DNA from: Lancefieldella parvula
GTDB taxonomy: Bacteria; Actinomycetota; Coriobacteriia; Coriobacteriales; Atopobiaceae
Reading direction: 5' to 3'
Length of the DNA: 64,000 nucleotides
Assembly: GCA_023300185.1 (NCBI GenBank)
Contig: CP097092.1
Location: 186,001 to 250,000 of the forward strand
Shown here: positions 35,099 through 44,167 of the stretch, piece after piece
How the letters are laid out: every line of letters starts with the position of its first letter
Position numbering within the stretch: the stretch's first letter is position 1
Translations under genes and position numbers: made by a program
Notes under the pieces: generated by a model
What the model saw: the letters and a program-made list of their open reading frames with translations, nothing else
What the model was told of the DNA's origin: nothing
Database searches by the model: none

Positions 35099-35661
35099 TG
35101 GCTGAGGTTGAGGGTTCTTGCCACGTCTCTAACGAGGCTCTTGTTCAGCTTGCTATTGAGGCGCGCAACCACGCCTATGTACCGTACTCTCACTATGCTG
35201 TTGGAGCTGCACTGTTGTGCTCTGACGGCACCGTGTACGGCGGCGCTAACCTAGAAAACGCTGCGTACACGCCTTCCAACTGCGCTGAGCGTACGGCGTT
35301 TTTCCGCGCAGTGTTTGAGGGTCGCAGGGATTTTGTGGCCATTGCGGTTGTCGGCGGTCCTGAGGGAGAAGCCCCAACAGCTTGGTGCACTCCTTGTGGC
35401 GTATGCAGGCAGGTTATTCGCGAGTGGTGCGATCCTGCAACGTTTCGTATTGTGCTGGGCAAGGCAGATGCGGCTCCTCGCGAGTATCTGCTCCAGGACA
35501 TCTTGCCTATGGGATTTGGTCCCGAGGATCTGGGTGAGTCCAGCCCTGCCGGTGCATCGTGCGACGACGCCGTGAAGGGCGCCACGGGCGAGCACGCCGC
35601 GGGCGAGCACGAGCATGGCTGTGGTTGCGGGTGCGGCGAGCACGGCGGAGGCAACCAGTAA
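35098..35661 (+). CDS. cdd: Cytidine deaminase with His/Cys-rich C-terminal tail
   Basis: Cdd deaminates (deoxy)cytidine to (deoxy)uridine so that pyrimidine phosphorylase can act. The catalytic zinc motif is complete: NCAERTAFF (C62, E64) and PCGVCRQ (C100, C103). Family members are about 130 residues; this one has 187. The extra C-terminal part contains GEHAAGEHEHGCGCGCGEHG, a likely metal-binding tail not part of the deaminase fold. It is last in the importer operon before a terminator. Confidence 0.93.
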   Translation: MAEVEGSCHVSNEALVQLAIEARNHAYVPYSHYAVGAALLCSDGTVYGGANLENAAYTPSNCAERTAFFRAVFEGRRDFVAIAVVGGPEGEAPTAWCTPCGVCRQVIREWCDPATFRIVLGKADAAPREYLLQDILPMGFGPEDLGESSPAGASCDDAVKGATGEHAAGEHEHGCGCGCGEHGGGNQ

Positions 35662-35724
35662 GCTGCGGCATCAAGCAGCCTGCGCTTTCGGGTGCAGATA
35701 ACCTGGCAGGTTACATGAAATTGC

Positions 35725-35758
35725 GAGCCGGTAGAGTTTCTCGCTACCGGCTCTTTTA
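35725..35758 (+). terminator. Terminator of the deoB-cdd operon
   Basis: GAGCCGGTAG (35725-35734) pairs perfectly with CTACCGGCTC (35744-35753), followed by TTTT. The loop contains a TTCTCGC word. Confidence 0.92.
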
Positions 35759-35810
35759 CTAGAGAGTTAACGCGCCGGCAACGGACGCGAAAGCGGAAAG
35801 AGGTTCAACT

Positions 35811-37136
35811 ATGCGCATGTACGACGTGATTGAAAAGAAGCGCGACGGCGGCGAGCTTACCGACGCCGAGATTGATTACTTTGTCTCAGGCTATGTAGCT
35901 GGGGATATTCCCGATTACCAGGCTTCCGCGCTGGCGATGGCCATTTTCTACAAGGGCATGACCGCGCACGAGACGGCTCATCTGACCATGGCAATGGCTG
36001 AGTCCGGCGACATGATGGACCTCTCGGCAATCCCTGGTATCAAGGTTGACAAGCACTCTACCGGCGGCGTTGGCGATAAAACCACGCTGGTAGTTGGTCC
36101 GCTTGTTGCGTCTCTGGGCGTCAAGGTTGCCAAGATGAGCGGCCGCGGCCTGGGTCACACGGGCGGTACGCTGGACAAACTTGAGGCAATCCCAGGACTT
36201 TCCATTGAGATTTCCGAGCCTGATTTCTTCAAGCAGGTCTCCGAGATTGGCGTTGCTGTTGCAGGTCAGACGGGCAATCTTGTTCCAGCCGACAAGAAGC
36301 TCTACGCGCTTCGCGACGTTACCGCAACGGTTGACTCGGTGCCTCTGATTGCATCGAGCATCATGAGCAAGAAGATTGCTTCCGGCTCCGACTGCATTTT
36401 GCTGGACGTCAAGTGCGGTTCCGGCGCCTTTATGAAGGACGTTGATTCCGCAATTGAGCTGGCAGATGCCATGGTTTCCATCGGCGAGCACGTTGGCCGC
36501 ACCACCGCAGCGCTGATTACTGGCATGGATCGTCCTCTTGGCAAAAACGTGGGCAATTCCCTCGAGGTCATCGAGGCAGTGGCCACGCTTAAGGGTGAGG
36601 GTCCTGAGGATCTGACCGATGTCTGCGTTGAACTTGCTGCAAACATGCTTAACCTTGCAGGTAAGGGAAGCGTTGAGGACTGCCGCAAGCTGGCTCGTCA
36701 GCAGATTGCAAACGGCGAGGGCCTGGCTAAGCTGGCACAGATGGTCAAGGCTCAGGGTGGCACCGACGAGGTCATCTTTGACACCACCAAGTTTGAGGCC
36801 GCGTCATTCCGTCGCGACATTGTGGCCGAGACCAGCGGATATATCACATCCATGAACGCTGAGCTGGTGGGCATTTCCTCCGTTGCTCTGGGCGCTGGCC
36901 GCGAGAAGAAGGGCGATCCAATCGACCCAGCAGCTGGCATTATCCTTGAGCGCAAGACCGGCGATTATGTCGAGAAGGGCGATGTTATTGCAACGCTTCT
37001 GACCGGCGACGAAAGCCGTCTTGACGAGGGCGAGCGCATCTTCCGTGAGGCTCTGGTCTTTGGCGAGAGCGCTCCCGAGTTGGAGCCGCTGTTCTTTGCG
37101 CGCGTTTCCAAGGACGGCGTCGAGCGCTTCGCGTAA
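35811..37136 (+). CDS. deoA: Pyrimidine-nucleoside / thymidine phosphorylase
   Basis: The enzyme phosphorolyses thymidine and uridine-type nucleosides to base plus (deoxy)ribose-1-phosphate, feeding DeoB. The 441-residue product matches the family length. The signature SGRGLGHTGGTLDKLEAIPG is at about 108-127, the phosphate-binding KHSTGGVGDKTTL at 81-93. It follows the operon terminator by 50 bases with GAAAGAGG upstream, so it may be transcribed separately or by read-through. Confidence 0.95.
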   Translation: MRMYDVIEKKRDGGELTDAEIDYFVSGYVAGDIPDYQASALAMAIFYKGMTAHETAHLTMAMAESGDMMDLSAIPGIKVDKHSTGGVGDKTTLVVGPLVASLGVKVAKMSGRGLGHTGGTLDKLEAIPGLSIEISEPDFFKQVSEIGVAVAGQTGNLVPADKKLYALRDVTATVDSVPLIASSIMSKKIASGSDCILLDVKCGSGAFMKDVDSAIELADAMVSIGEHVGRTTAALITGMDRPLGKNVGNSLEVIEAVATLKGEGPEDLTDVCVELAANMLNLAGKGSVEDCRKLARQQIANGEGLAKLAQMVKAQGGTDEVIFDTTKFEAASFRRDIVAETSGYITSMNAELVGISSVALGAGREKKGDPIDPAAGIILERKTGDYVEKGDVIATLLTGDESRLDEGERIFREALVFGESAPELEPLFFARVSKDGVERFA

Positions 37137-37210
37137 GCGCAGGTAGCGGATACGCGCTGGTAGCTGGCAAGGCAAGCGTGCAGCCGCGAGTGCGAGCGGC
37201 TGCGGGCTGG

Positions 37211-37270
37211 AAGCTCCACATAACATGCAGGTGAGAGCGTGCAAGCTCCGAGCTCCATATAACATGCAGG
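37211..37270. repeat. 20-bp direct repeat pair after deoA
   Basis: AGCTCCAyATAACATGCAGG occurs at 37212 and 37251 (39 bases apart), just before the deoA terminator. Confidence 0.8.
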
Positions 37271-37274
37271 TCAG

Positions 37275-37308
37275 ACCGGTGTTCACGCAGGTGGGCACCG
37301 GTTTTTTG
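37275..37308 (+). terminator. Terminator downstream of deoA
   Basis: ACCGGTG (37275-37281) pairs with CACCGGT (37296-37302), followed by T6. Confidence 0.8.
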
Positions 37309-37408
37309 TACGGTGACAGCGTCGTGTGCGGACGGTCGGACGCGCGAAGCGCCGGCGGGGAGTACACGGGGTTTCTCGCCAGGTGCGCCATAACAGCATG
37401 CGCGCCTA

Positions 37409-37835
37409 AAAAGTGCAAAGAATCTGTGTTTGAGGCACAGATTCTTTGACAAAATCAGGCAAATCCACCGATTCTTTTACATTTTTAGGCAAAAGTTACA
37501 GATTCTTTTCAGAAATCAGGCGCGTAAAAGATAGACTACGTGGCCCTAAATTTCGAGCCTGAAAAGGGCATCATGTCTGAGTAAATTTACTCAGACATGG
37601 CGAGAAAAACCGGCAAATAGCTCAGACATGGTGCACTTTTCCGGCAAATTGTTCAGACATGACGATAACATCAGGCTCCCTGGAAGGGTGAGCTCGGACA
37701 CGCCTTAAACCCCGCCTGAAAAGTGCAAAGAATCTGTGTTTGGGGCACCGATTCTTTGATGAAATCAGGCAGAATCCACAGATTCTTTGCTGTTATCAGG
37801 CAAAAGTTACAGATTCTTTGCAGAAATCAGGCGCG
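37409..37835. repeat. Intergenic repeat family A, copy 2 (inverted) with an extra partial unit
   Basis: 37556-37835 is an inverted, roughly 280-base copy of 1541-1834, with the same order of blocks. 37409-37524 repeats only the AGAATCTGT/ACAGATTCT part. Non-coding; it fills most of the 936-base gap 37137-38072 between deoA and the tetR gene, with two GGCGAGAA/TTCTCGCC motifs beside it (37370, 37605) and a third at 37873. Confidence 0.75.
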
Positions 37836-37900
37836 CTAGCAGGTCAAATAGAACCCTAGCGGTCAAAGTAAATCTGGCGAGAAAATCGGTCTTCTCGAGG

Positions 37901-37948
37901 TTGCAGTTATTGCACAGAGTGTGTAATAATACTCAGTATGTGCAATAA
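37901..37948 (+). promoter_or_regulatory. Promoter with palindromic operator upstream of tetR
   Basis: TTGCAG (37901) and TAATAA (37924) are 17 bases apart, a good sigma-70 promoter. The perfect inverted repeat TTATTGCACA (37907-37916) / TGTGCAATAA (37939-37948) encloses the -10 box and the inner pair GAGT/ACTC. This is the expected geometry for autorepression by the TetR protein. Confidence 0.6.
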
Positions 37949-38072
37949 GTCGGGTGCCGCGCGCGTGCTGTCGCCCCCGCGCTTCCGCGCCCGCGCGCCT
38001 GCTATGCCCACGTACGTGCACCAGTACGTACCTGCAACCAGGAGAGGCTTCAGAAACGTATGACAGCAAACA

Positions 38073-38768
38073 TTGTCTGTACCTGCTGTTTTTTCAGCTT
38101 GCAAGCTTGATCGACGCACCGCAAGAACTCGCGCGGCGCTTAGAAAAGCCCTGGCAGAAGAGATAGACGCTACCGGCGACCTTACCTCCGTGACCGTCAC
38201 GGGCGTAACGGAGCGCGCTGGCCTCACGCGTCGAACCTTTTATTCCCACTACAAAGACATCCCTGACCTGGTGCTCCACATTGAGAAGGAAGCGCTGGCG
38301 GAGCTCCGACCTGCTGTTGAGCAGCTCGCTCGCGTGAACCTTGCTGAGCTCAAGGAGGCCATTGACTCCTACAAGCCATGCCCCGGTGCAACGGAGATGC
38401 TCCGAAGCATTCGCAAGCACGGCTTCTACCTGCGCCCTTTGCTGGGCAACGGCGGCGACCCCGCGTTTCAGGACAAGCTAAAGCACCTGGTACACGAGGT
38501 TATCGCCCAGCGCGCCCTGCACGATCTTGATCCGCGCGCACTCGGTCCCTTCTTTGACTACTATCTGACCTTCGCAATTTCTGCCGAGGTCGGCGTCCTT
38601 ATCCGCTGGTTAATCGGCGGCATGCGCGAGAGCGACGAGCAGATGGCAGGCCTTATGACCGGCCTCATGTTTGTTGCACCTGGCGATCTGTACGGCAAGC
38701 CAATCAAGCTAGACGTTCCACGATTTGCGCTTGCAACTCTTGTTCTCGGAGAGGAAAACAATGATTAG
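38073..38768 (+). CDS. TetR-family transcriptional regulator
   Basis: Residues 12-62 form the TetR HTH (RRTARTRAALRKALAEEI, then VTERAGLTRRTFYSHYKDIPDL); the rest is a helical ligand domain. It overlaps the start of the activase-type gene by eight bases (ATGATTAG) and should control it. The start is uncertain: in this frame only TTG 38073 is available and lacks a close ribosome site. ATG 38060, with AGGAGAGG upstream, is in another frame that would join this one if one T of the T6 tract at 38089 were missing. Either a one-base error or slippage is possible. Confidence 0.85.
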   Translation: MSVPAVFSACKLDRRTARTRAALRKALAEEIDATGDLTSVTVTGVTERAGLTRRTFYSHYKDIPDLVLHIEKEALAELRPAVEQLARVNLAELKEAIDSYKPCPGATEMLRSIRKHGFYLRPLLGNGGDPAFQDKLKHLVHEVIAQRALHDLDPRALGPFFDYYLTFAISAEVGVLIRWLIGGMRESDEQMAGLMTGLMFVAPGDLYGKPIKLDVPRFALATLVLGEENND

Positions 38769-41298
38769 TCCAAAGTTTGAGCTGGTAGAGAATGGTGCCG
38801 AGCTTGCACCAAACGTCCCACTTGACCTGTCTCAGGCCCACCTTATGCTGGGCATTGACGTTGGTTCCACAACCGTAAAGCTGTCCGTCATCGACGAGGA
38901 CGGCACGCTGGTTTACGCAAACTACGAGCGTCACCACACCGACGTTCGCGCAACGGCTCGCTCCTTGTTTGTCAAAGCCCAGAAGCACATTGGCGAGACA
39001 CCCATGTACGCCGCAATCACCGGTTCCGGCGGAATGCTCTTGGCGCAATGGCTTGACCTGGAGTTTGTCCAGGAGGTTATCGCTTCCAAGCGCGCTGTTG
39101 AGACGCTGATCCCTCAGACCGACGTAGCCATTGAGCTGGGCGGCGAGGACGCAAAGATCATCTACTTTGACAACGGCATTGAGCAGCGCATGAACGGTAC
39201 CTGCGCTGGTGGTACCGGTGCGTTTATCGACCAGATGGCGTCTCTCCTCAAGACCGACGCAACTGGCCTCAACGAGCTGGCAAAAGACGTCAAGCAGATC
39301 TACCCAATTGCATCTCGCTGCGGCGTTTTTGCTAAGTCCGACGTTCAGCCGCTGCTCAACGAGGGTGCCGCTCCTGCCGACATCGCTGCTTCCATCTTCC
39401 AGGCCGTTGCAAATCAGACCGTCTCTGGCCTGGCTTGTGGTCACCCCATCCGCGGCTACGTCGCGTTTCTCGGCGGCCCTCTGCAGTACCTCTCTGAGCT
39501 GCGCCGTCGTTTCTACATCACGCTTAACCTGGACGACGAGCACATCGTCTTGCCACAGAACGCCCACCTCTTTGTTGCAACGGGCGCTGCTCTGGCGGGC
39601 GAGTCCGATCGACCAATCACCTTTACGCAGGTCATGGAGGCGCTGGACAACCTCAAGGACATCCAGGGCTCCGAGGTTGCTCGTCTGGACCCACTCTTTG
39701 CTACCCAGCAGGACTTTGACGACTTCAAGGCTCGCCACGACCAGGAGGTAGTCCCCAAGGGTCAGCTGGCCAACTACCACGGCCGCGTGTTCATTGGCAT
39801 CGACGCAGGTTCTACCACTATGAAGGCTGCTGTTGTTGGCGAGAAGGGCGAGCTGCTTTACACCTGGTACGACAATAACAACGGCGACATCCTGGGCACT
39901 GCTCGCAAGATCATGGACTCCATCTACGACGAGATGCCTTCCGACTGCATCATCGGCCACGTCACAACCACCGGTTATGGCGAGGGCATCCTGATTGAGG
40001 CTCTGCGCGCAGACTCCGGCGAGATTGAGACCGTCGCTCACCTGCGCGGCGCTAAGGCATTTGTCCCAGACGTTGATTTCATTCTTGATATTGGCGGCCA
40101 GGACATGAAGTGTCTGCAGGTCAAAGATGGCGTCATCGAGCACATCATGCTGAACGAGGCATGCTCTGCAGGCTGCGGCTCCTTTATTGCGTCCTTCGCC
40201 GACTCCATGAAGATGGACGTCCGCGAGTTTGCAACCGCTGCAACCAAGGCAAAACTTCCTGTTGACCTGGGCTCCCGTTGTACCGTCTTCATGAACTCCC
40301 GCGTCAAGCAGGCACAGAAGGAAGGCGCAACCATCGGCGACGTTGCTGCTGGTCTTTCATACTCCGTCATCAAGAATGCCCTGTTCAAGGTCATCAAGCT
40401 CCGCGACTTCAGCGAGATTGGCGAGCACTGCATCGTCCAGGGCGGTACTTTCATGTCCGATGCAACGCTCCGCGCCTTTGAGCTGCTCACCGGCAGAGAT
40501 GTCATCCGTCCTGACATTGCAGGCGTCATGGGTGCCTACGGCGCCGCTCTTCTCGCCCGCGACCGCGCAGGTATTGACGGCGTATCCACCCTGCTTGACC
40601 GCGAGTCCATCGACAACCTGCAGGTCAAGCTTACCAACACACACTGCCGCATCTGCCCTAACAGCTGCATGCTTACCATCAACGACTTTGGCAGCGGCCA
40701 CAGGTTTATCACCGGTAACCGTTGCGAGAAAGGCGCAGGTAAGAAGCGTGGTGCCAAGAAGAACGAGGCGCCAAACCTCTTTGCGTTCAAGAATAAGCTG
40801 CTGTTTGATCGCGAGTCGCTTCCTGCAGACGAGGCTCCACGCGGCACCGTTGGCATTCCTCGCGCGCTGAACATGTACGAGAACTATCCGTTCTGGCACA
40901 CGTTTTTCACTAAGCTGGGCTTCTCGGTCATTTTGTCCGACCAGACCACCGCAAAGACGTACGACGCGGGTATCGAGTCCATGCCTTCCGAGTCCGCCTG
41001 CTATCCTGCAAAGCTTTCGCACGGCCACATCATGAACCTGCTGGCCAAGGACCCAGACTTTATTTGGATGCCGTGTATTCGTTGGGAGCGCAAGGAGGAC
41101 GACTCCGCAACCAACCACTACAACTGCCCAATTGTCATGAGCTACCCTCAGGCGCTGGGCCTCAACGTGGACGAGCTCTCCGATCCGTCCATCCAGTACA
41201 TGGCTCCGTTCATTCCGTACGACAAGAAAAACGAGCTCAAGCGCCGTTTGTACGAGCTCATCAGTGAACAGCGCGAGAAGGACGCCCAGGCTAGGTAA
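38761..41298 (+). CDS. Acyl-CoA dehydratase activase-type protein, N-terminal part of a split gene
   Basis: The 845-residue frame holds two tandem BcrAD/BadFG-type ASKHA ATPase modules (GIDVGSTTVKLSVI near residue 31 and GIDAGSTTMKAAVV near 342). Each has GGQD/GGED-like and CAGGTGAF/CSAGCGSF loops whose cysteines ligate the bridging Fe4S4 cluster in 2-hydroxyacyl-CoA dehydratase activators. A DUF2229 region starts near 620 with CRICPNSC. Relatives are single proteins of about 1,400-1,500 residues. This frame stops at 41298 after EKDAQAR while the next frame continues the family sequence, so a one-base frameshift near 41294 splits the gene. Start ATG 38761 overlaps tetR. The substrate is unknown. 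Confidence 0.85.
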   Translation: MISPKFELVENGAELAPNVPLDLSQAHLMLGIDVGSTTVKLSVIDEDGTLVYANYERHHTDVRATARSLFVKAQKHIGETPMYAAITGSGGMLLAQWLDLEFVQEVIASKRAVETLIPQTDVAIELGGEDAKIIYFDNGIEQRMNGTCAGGTGAFIDQMASLLKTDATGLNELAKDVKQIYPIASRCGVFAKSDVQPLLNEGAAPADIAASIFQAVANQTVSGLACGHPIRGYVAFLGGPLQYLSELRRRFYITLNLDDEHIVLPQNAHLFVATGAALAGESDRPITFTQVMEALDNLKDIQGSEVARLDPLFATQQDFDDFKARHDQEVVPKGQLANYHGRVFIGIDAGSTTMKAAVVGEKGELLYTWYDNNNGDILGTARKIMDSIYDEMPSDCIIGHVTTTGYGEGILIEALRADSGEIETVAHLRGAKAFVPDVDFILDIGGQDMKCLQVKDGVIEHIMLNEACSAGCGSFIASFADSMKMDVREFATAATKAKLPVDLGSRCTVFMNSRVKQAQKEGATIGDVAAGLSYSVIKNALFKVIKLRDFSEIGEHCIVQGGTFMSDATLRAFELLTGRDVIRPDIAGVMGAYGAALLARDRAGIDGVSTLLDRESIDNLQVKLTNTHCRICPNSCMLTINDFGSGHRFITGNRCEKGAGKKRGAKKNEAPNLFAFKNKLLFDRESLPADEAPRGTVGIPRALNMYENYPFWHTFFTKLGFSVILSDQTTAKTYDAGIESMPSESACYPAKLSHGHIMNLLAKDPDFIWMPCIRWERKEDDSATNHYNCPIVMSYPQALGLNVDELSDPSIQYMAPFIPYDKKNELKRRLYELISEQREKDAQAR

Positions 41299-43516
41299 GG
41301 GTCGCTTCCGCGGCGAGCACATCACGCGCGCCGAAATTGACGCCGCTGTTGAGGCTGCATGGCAGGAAGACATCAACGTCAAGGACCAGATGCACCGCGC
41401 GGGTGACGAGGCTCTTGCGTGGATTGAGGAGCACGACGCTCACGGTATTGTTCTTGCAGGTCGTCCATACCATAACGACCCAGAGATCAACCACGCCATC
41501 CCTGAGCTGGTCTCTTCGTTTGGCTTTGCCGTTCTCACCGAGGATTCCGTTGCTCACAAGATGATGCCTGAGCGCCCAATCCGCATCGTTGACCAGTGGA
41601 TGTACCACTCGCGTCTGTATCGTGCGGCTCGCTTTGTTGCGTCCCGAAACGACCTGGACCTCATTCAGCTCTTCTCGTTTGGTTGCGGTCTTGACGCACT
41701 GACCACCGACCAGGTCCAGGAGATTCTTGAGGCTTCGGGCAAGATTTACACCATGCTTAAGGTTGACCAGGTCTCCAACTTGGGCGCTGCGCGAATTCGT
41801 ATCCGCTCCCTGATGGCTGCCCTGAACGAGCAGCAGGCAGAGCTCGAGCGACTTTCAGCTGCCGGCCTGGTTACCGAGGCCGTTCCACAGGGCGTTCGCA
41901 TGGCCGATGGCTCTCTGGAAAAGGCCAGGAGCGCAAGTTCTTCTCGCCGTGCGCCGGTGTACCGCGAGGCAGAATCCGCAGCTTACGAGAAGGTCCGCTA
42001 CACCAAGGAGATGCAGGAAGCGGGCTACACCATCCTGGCTCCGCAGATGGCGCCGATCCACTTTGAGCTGGTAGAGGAGCTGCTGAAGGGCGCGGGCTAC
42101 AACGTTGTGCTGCTGCCTTCGGTTGACCAGGGCGCCGTTGACATGGGCCTTCGCTACGTCAACAACGACATCTGCTACCCATCCATCCTGGTCACGGGCC
42201 AGATTATGGAGGCGGTGCTTTCCGGCAAGTACGACCTGACCAAGACCGCGGTTCTGATTTCGCAGACCGGCGGCGGCTGCCGTGCAACCAACTACATTGC
42301 GCTGATTCGTAAGGCGCTCAAAGACGCAGGTCACCCAGAGATTCCGGTCATTTCCGTCTCCGCTGCTTCCGGCCTTGACGAGGACAACCCAGGATTCAAG
42401 CTGTTCAAGCCCGATTTGCTGATCAAGGCAGTTTACGCGCTGCTGTACGGCGACCTGATCATGCAGCTGCTGTATCGCGTTCGTCCTTACGAGGCGGTCA
42501 AGGGCTCCGCAAACGAGCTGTATGACCAGCTCATGGCCGATACACGCTCCAAGATCAACGGAATTTCTCGCAAGGAATTCTACAAGCAGTGCCAGCGTAC
42601 CATTGAGCTGTTTGACAGCCTGCCCGTGGTCAATGACCGCCAGAAGCCACGCGTCGGCATCGTCGGCGAGATTCTGGTTAAGTTCCACCCAACAGCCAAC
42701 AACGAGCTGGTCAAGGTCATCGAGTCCGAGGGCTGCGAGGCCAACGTTCCGGGTCTGGTCGACTTCTTCCTGTTTGGCCTCTCCAACGCGATCAACACGC
42801 ACAAGGAGCTGGGTACCACGTTCAAGAGCCGCATGACGCACATCGCGGGCATCAAGATGGTCCAGGGCCTGCGCGCGCCAATCAACAAGATGCTGGAGAA
42901 GTCCGAGCGCTTTGAGCCGTATCCCAACATCGATGAGCTGGCCGAGAAGGCTGGTCAGATCCTCTCGCTCTGCAACACGATGGGCGAGGGTTGGCTGCTC
43001 ACCGCTGAGATGTGCGACCTCATTGAGACGGGCACGCCAAACATCGTCTGCGCTCAGCCGTTTGCCTGCCTGCCAAACCACGTCGTTGGTAAGGCAGTCA
43101 TCAAGCGCCTGCGCCAGATGCACCCCGAGTCCAACATTGTTGCCGTCGACTACGATCCAGGTGCGTCCGAGGTTAACCAGCTCAACCGTATTAAGCTGAT
43201 GATTTCGGTTGCTAAGGAGAATTACAAGAACGGCGTAAACGGCGAGTTCAAGCTGGAAAATGCTGACGATCCAGTTACCAACGACGCAACCATGCCATAT
43301 ACCGGTCGCGACAAGTTTGGCCTGGATTCCGTTGTCCGCGAGGGCGGCCACTCTTGCTCTTCGCACCGCGTGTCTGCACTGGAAGCAACTGGCGCTAACC
43401 TGGGCGATCTTGGTCGCACCGCGCCTGACCACGGAAAAGACTACGGTTCCATCAGGCTTTCCGAGGAGCAGATGGCTGCTATCGAGCGCGCCAAGAAGAA
43501 AGCCGGCGTCAAGTAG
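41264..43516 (+). CDS. Acyl-CoA dehydratase activase-type protein, C-terminal part of the split gene
   Basis: The frame has no ribosome site at its nominal GTG (41264) and overlaps the preceding frame by 35 bases. The family sequence resumes at about GKGRFRGEHITRAEIDAA (41297). This part continues the DUF2229/dehydratase D-component-like region: VLAGRPYHNDPEINHAIPEL, QLFSFGCGLDALTTDQV, LAPQMAPIHFELVEEL, ISQTGGGCRATNYI and CAQPFACLPNHVVGKAV. The conserved cysteines suggest an iron-sulphur site. Translation would need a frameshift, re-initiation, or correction of the sequence. The composition is intact, with no stops over 740 codons, so decay, if real, is very recent. Confidence 0.8.
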   Translation: MNSARRTPRLGKGRFRGEHITRAEIDAAVEAAWQEDINVKDQMHRAGDEALAWIEEHDAHGIVLAGRPYHNDPEINHAIPELVSSFGFAVLTEDSVAHKMMPERPIRIVDQWMYHSRLYRAARFVASRNDLDLIQLFSFGCGLDALTTDQVQEILEASGKIYTMLKVDQVSNLGAARIRIRSLMAALNEQQAELERLSAAGLVTEAVPQGVRMADGSLEKARSASSSRRAPVYREAESAAYEKVRYTKEMQEAGYTILAPQMAPIHFELVEELLKGAGYNVVLLPSVDQGAVDMGLRYVNNDICYPSILVTGQIMEAVLSGKYDLTKTAVLISQTGGGCRATNYIALIRKALKDAGHPEIPVISVSAASGLDEDNPGFKLFKPDLLIKAVYALLYGDLIMQLLYRVRPYEAVKGSANELYDQLMADTRSKINGISRKEFYKQCQRTIELFDSLPVVNDRQKPRVGIVGEILVKFHPTANNELVKVIESEGCEANVPGLVDFFLFGLSNAINTHKELGTTFKSRMTHIAGIKMVQGLRAPINKMLEKSERFEPYPNIDELAEKAGQILSLCNTMGEGWLLTAEMCDLIETGTPNIVCAQPFACLPNHVVGKAVIKRLRQMHPESNIVAVDYDPGASEVNQLNRIKLMISVAKENYKNGVNGEFKLENADDPVTNDATMPYTGRDKFGLDSVVREGGHSCSSHRVSALEATGANLGDLGRTAPDHGKDYGSIRLSEEQMAAIERAKKKAGVK

Positions 43517-43659
43517 CACGGCGGCGCGGCGAACGGGCTGCAGAGCTGCGGCGGGCGCGTGGCTGCGAGCGCACACGCGCCGACGCCGAACAGCGCGATC
43601 GACGCGAACCAGCGCGAACCAGCGTGAATCATGCGCGAAGCCGGTGCGTAACGCGAACA

Positions 43660-43983
43660 TTGAGATTTGCACGTTAATGAGCCCCAAACTTTTGTTTGGG
43701 GCTCATTTTTGGCGAATTTGGGCCCAAAAAGGTAAAAAATGCGTTTAGTTGGAGTATTCATTTTGAAAATGAGGTGTTTTGACTCAATTAGTAAAAGAAA
43801 TAGTTAAAACTTTTTTCGCCTTATCCTGGGCAAACGTAAAGATAAAAAATTGAACTAAATTTCTCCATCCCCAACTAAACGCATTTTTTACCGCCTGAGG
43901 TCTCAAAAACGGCAATTTTCCGAGTCCTGTGAAAATTTTGATTATAAAACGTAACGGAATATGCAATTTCATGCATAATGACG
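43660..43983. repeat. Intergenic repeat family B, long copy 1
   Basis: 324 bases almost identical to 48740-49063. The unit begins TTGCACGTTAATGAGCCCC, includes a terminator hairpin, then an element (43731-43892) bounded by a perfect 22-bp inverted repeat GGTAAAAAATGCGTTTAGTT+GG, and ends near TGCATAATGACG. The gap 43517-44167 also holds GC-rich degenerate GCGAACCAGC-type words at 43520-43650. Confidence 0.92.
43676..43710 (+). terminator. Terminator after the split activase gene, within repeat B
   Basis: AATGAGCCCCAAAC (43676-43689) pairs with GTTTGGGGCTCATT (43694-43707), then T run. The same hairpin recurs at 48756-48790. Confidence 0.93.
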
Positions 43984-44167
43984 TTTATAGCCGCGAAAAA
44001 GACGTATCGCTACGGTGACAGCATTGCATATCCCCAAGTATCACGCGTTCCAGCGCCTGAAACTCGCCCGTACTCCGCAGCCGTGCGGTTCCACGTGTGC
44101 CATCTACCTGCGGTCCGACCACCGGAGATAGCGGATCAGCTCGTCCGTACGCTGCCGCTTCTACGCG

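Noticed and set aside
37409..37835. CRISPR-like array of AGAATCTGT words
   Set aside because: The words alternate in orientation, spacing is irregular and the whole block recurs at 1541-1834, so it is a dispersed repeat.
38704..40143. A 479-codon minus-strand frame
   Set aside because: Antisense to the activase-type gene; no start signal or family motif.
41264..41300. Programmed ribosomal frameshift in the activase-type gene
   Set aside because: No slippery heptamer or downstream stimulatory structure is evident at the junction; an indel is more likely.
41855..43687. A 610-codon open frame on the minus strand
   Set aside because: It lies wholly opposite the activase-type gene, has no ribosome site and no recognisable domain; GC-rich third positions keep antisense frames open here.
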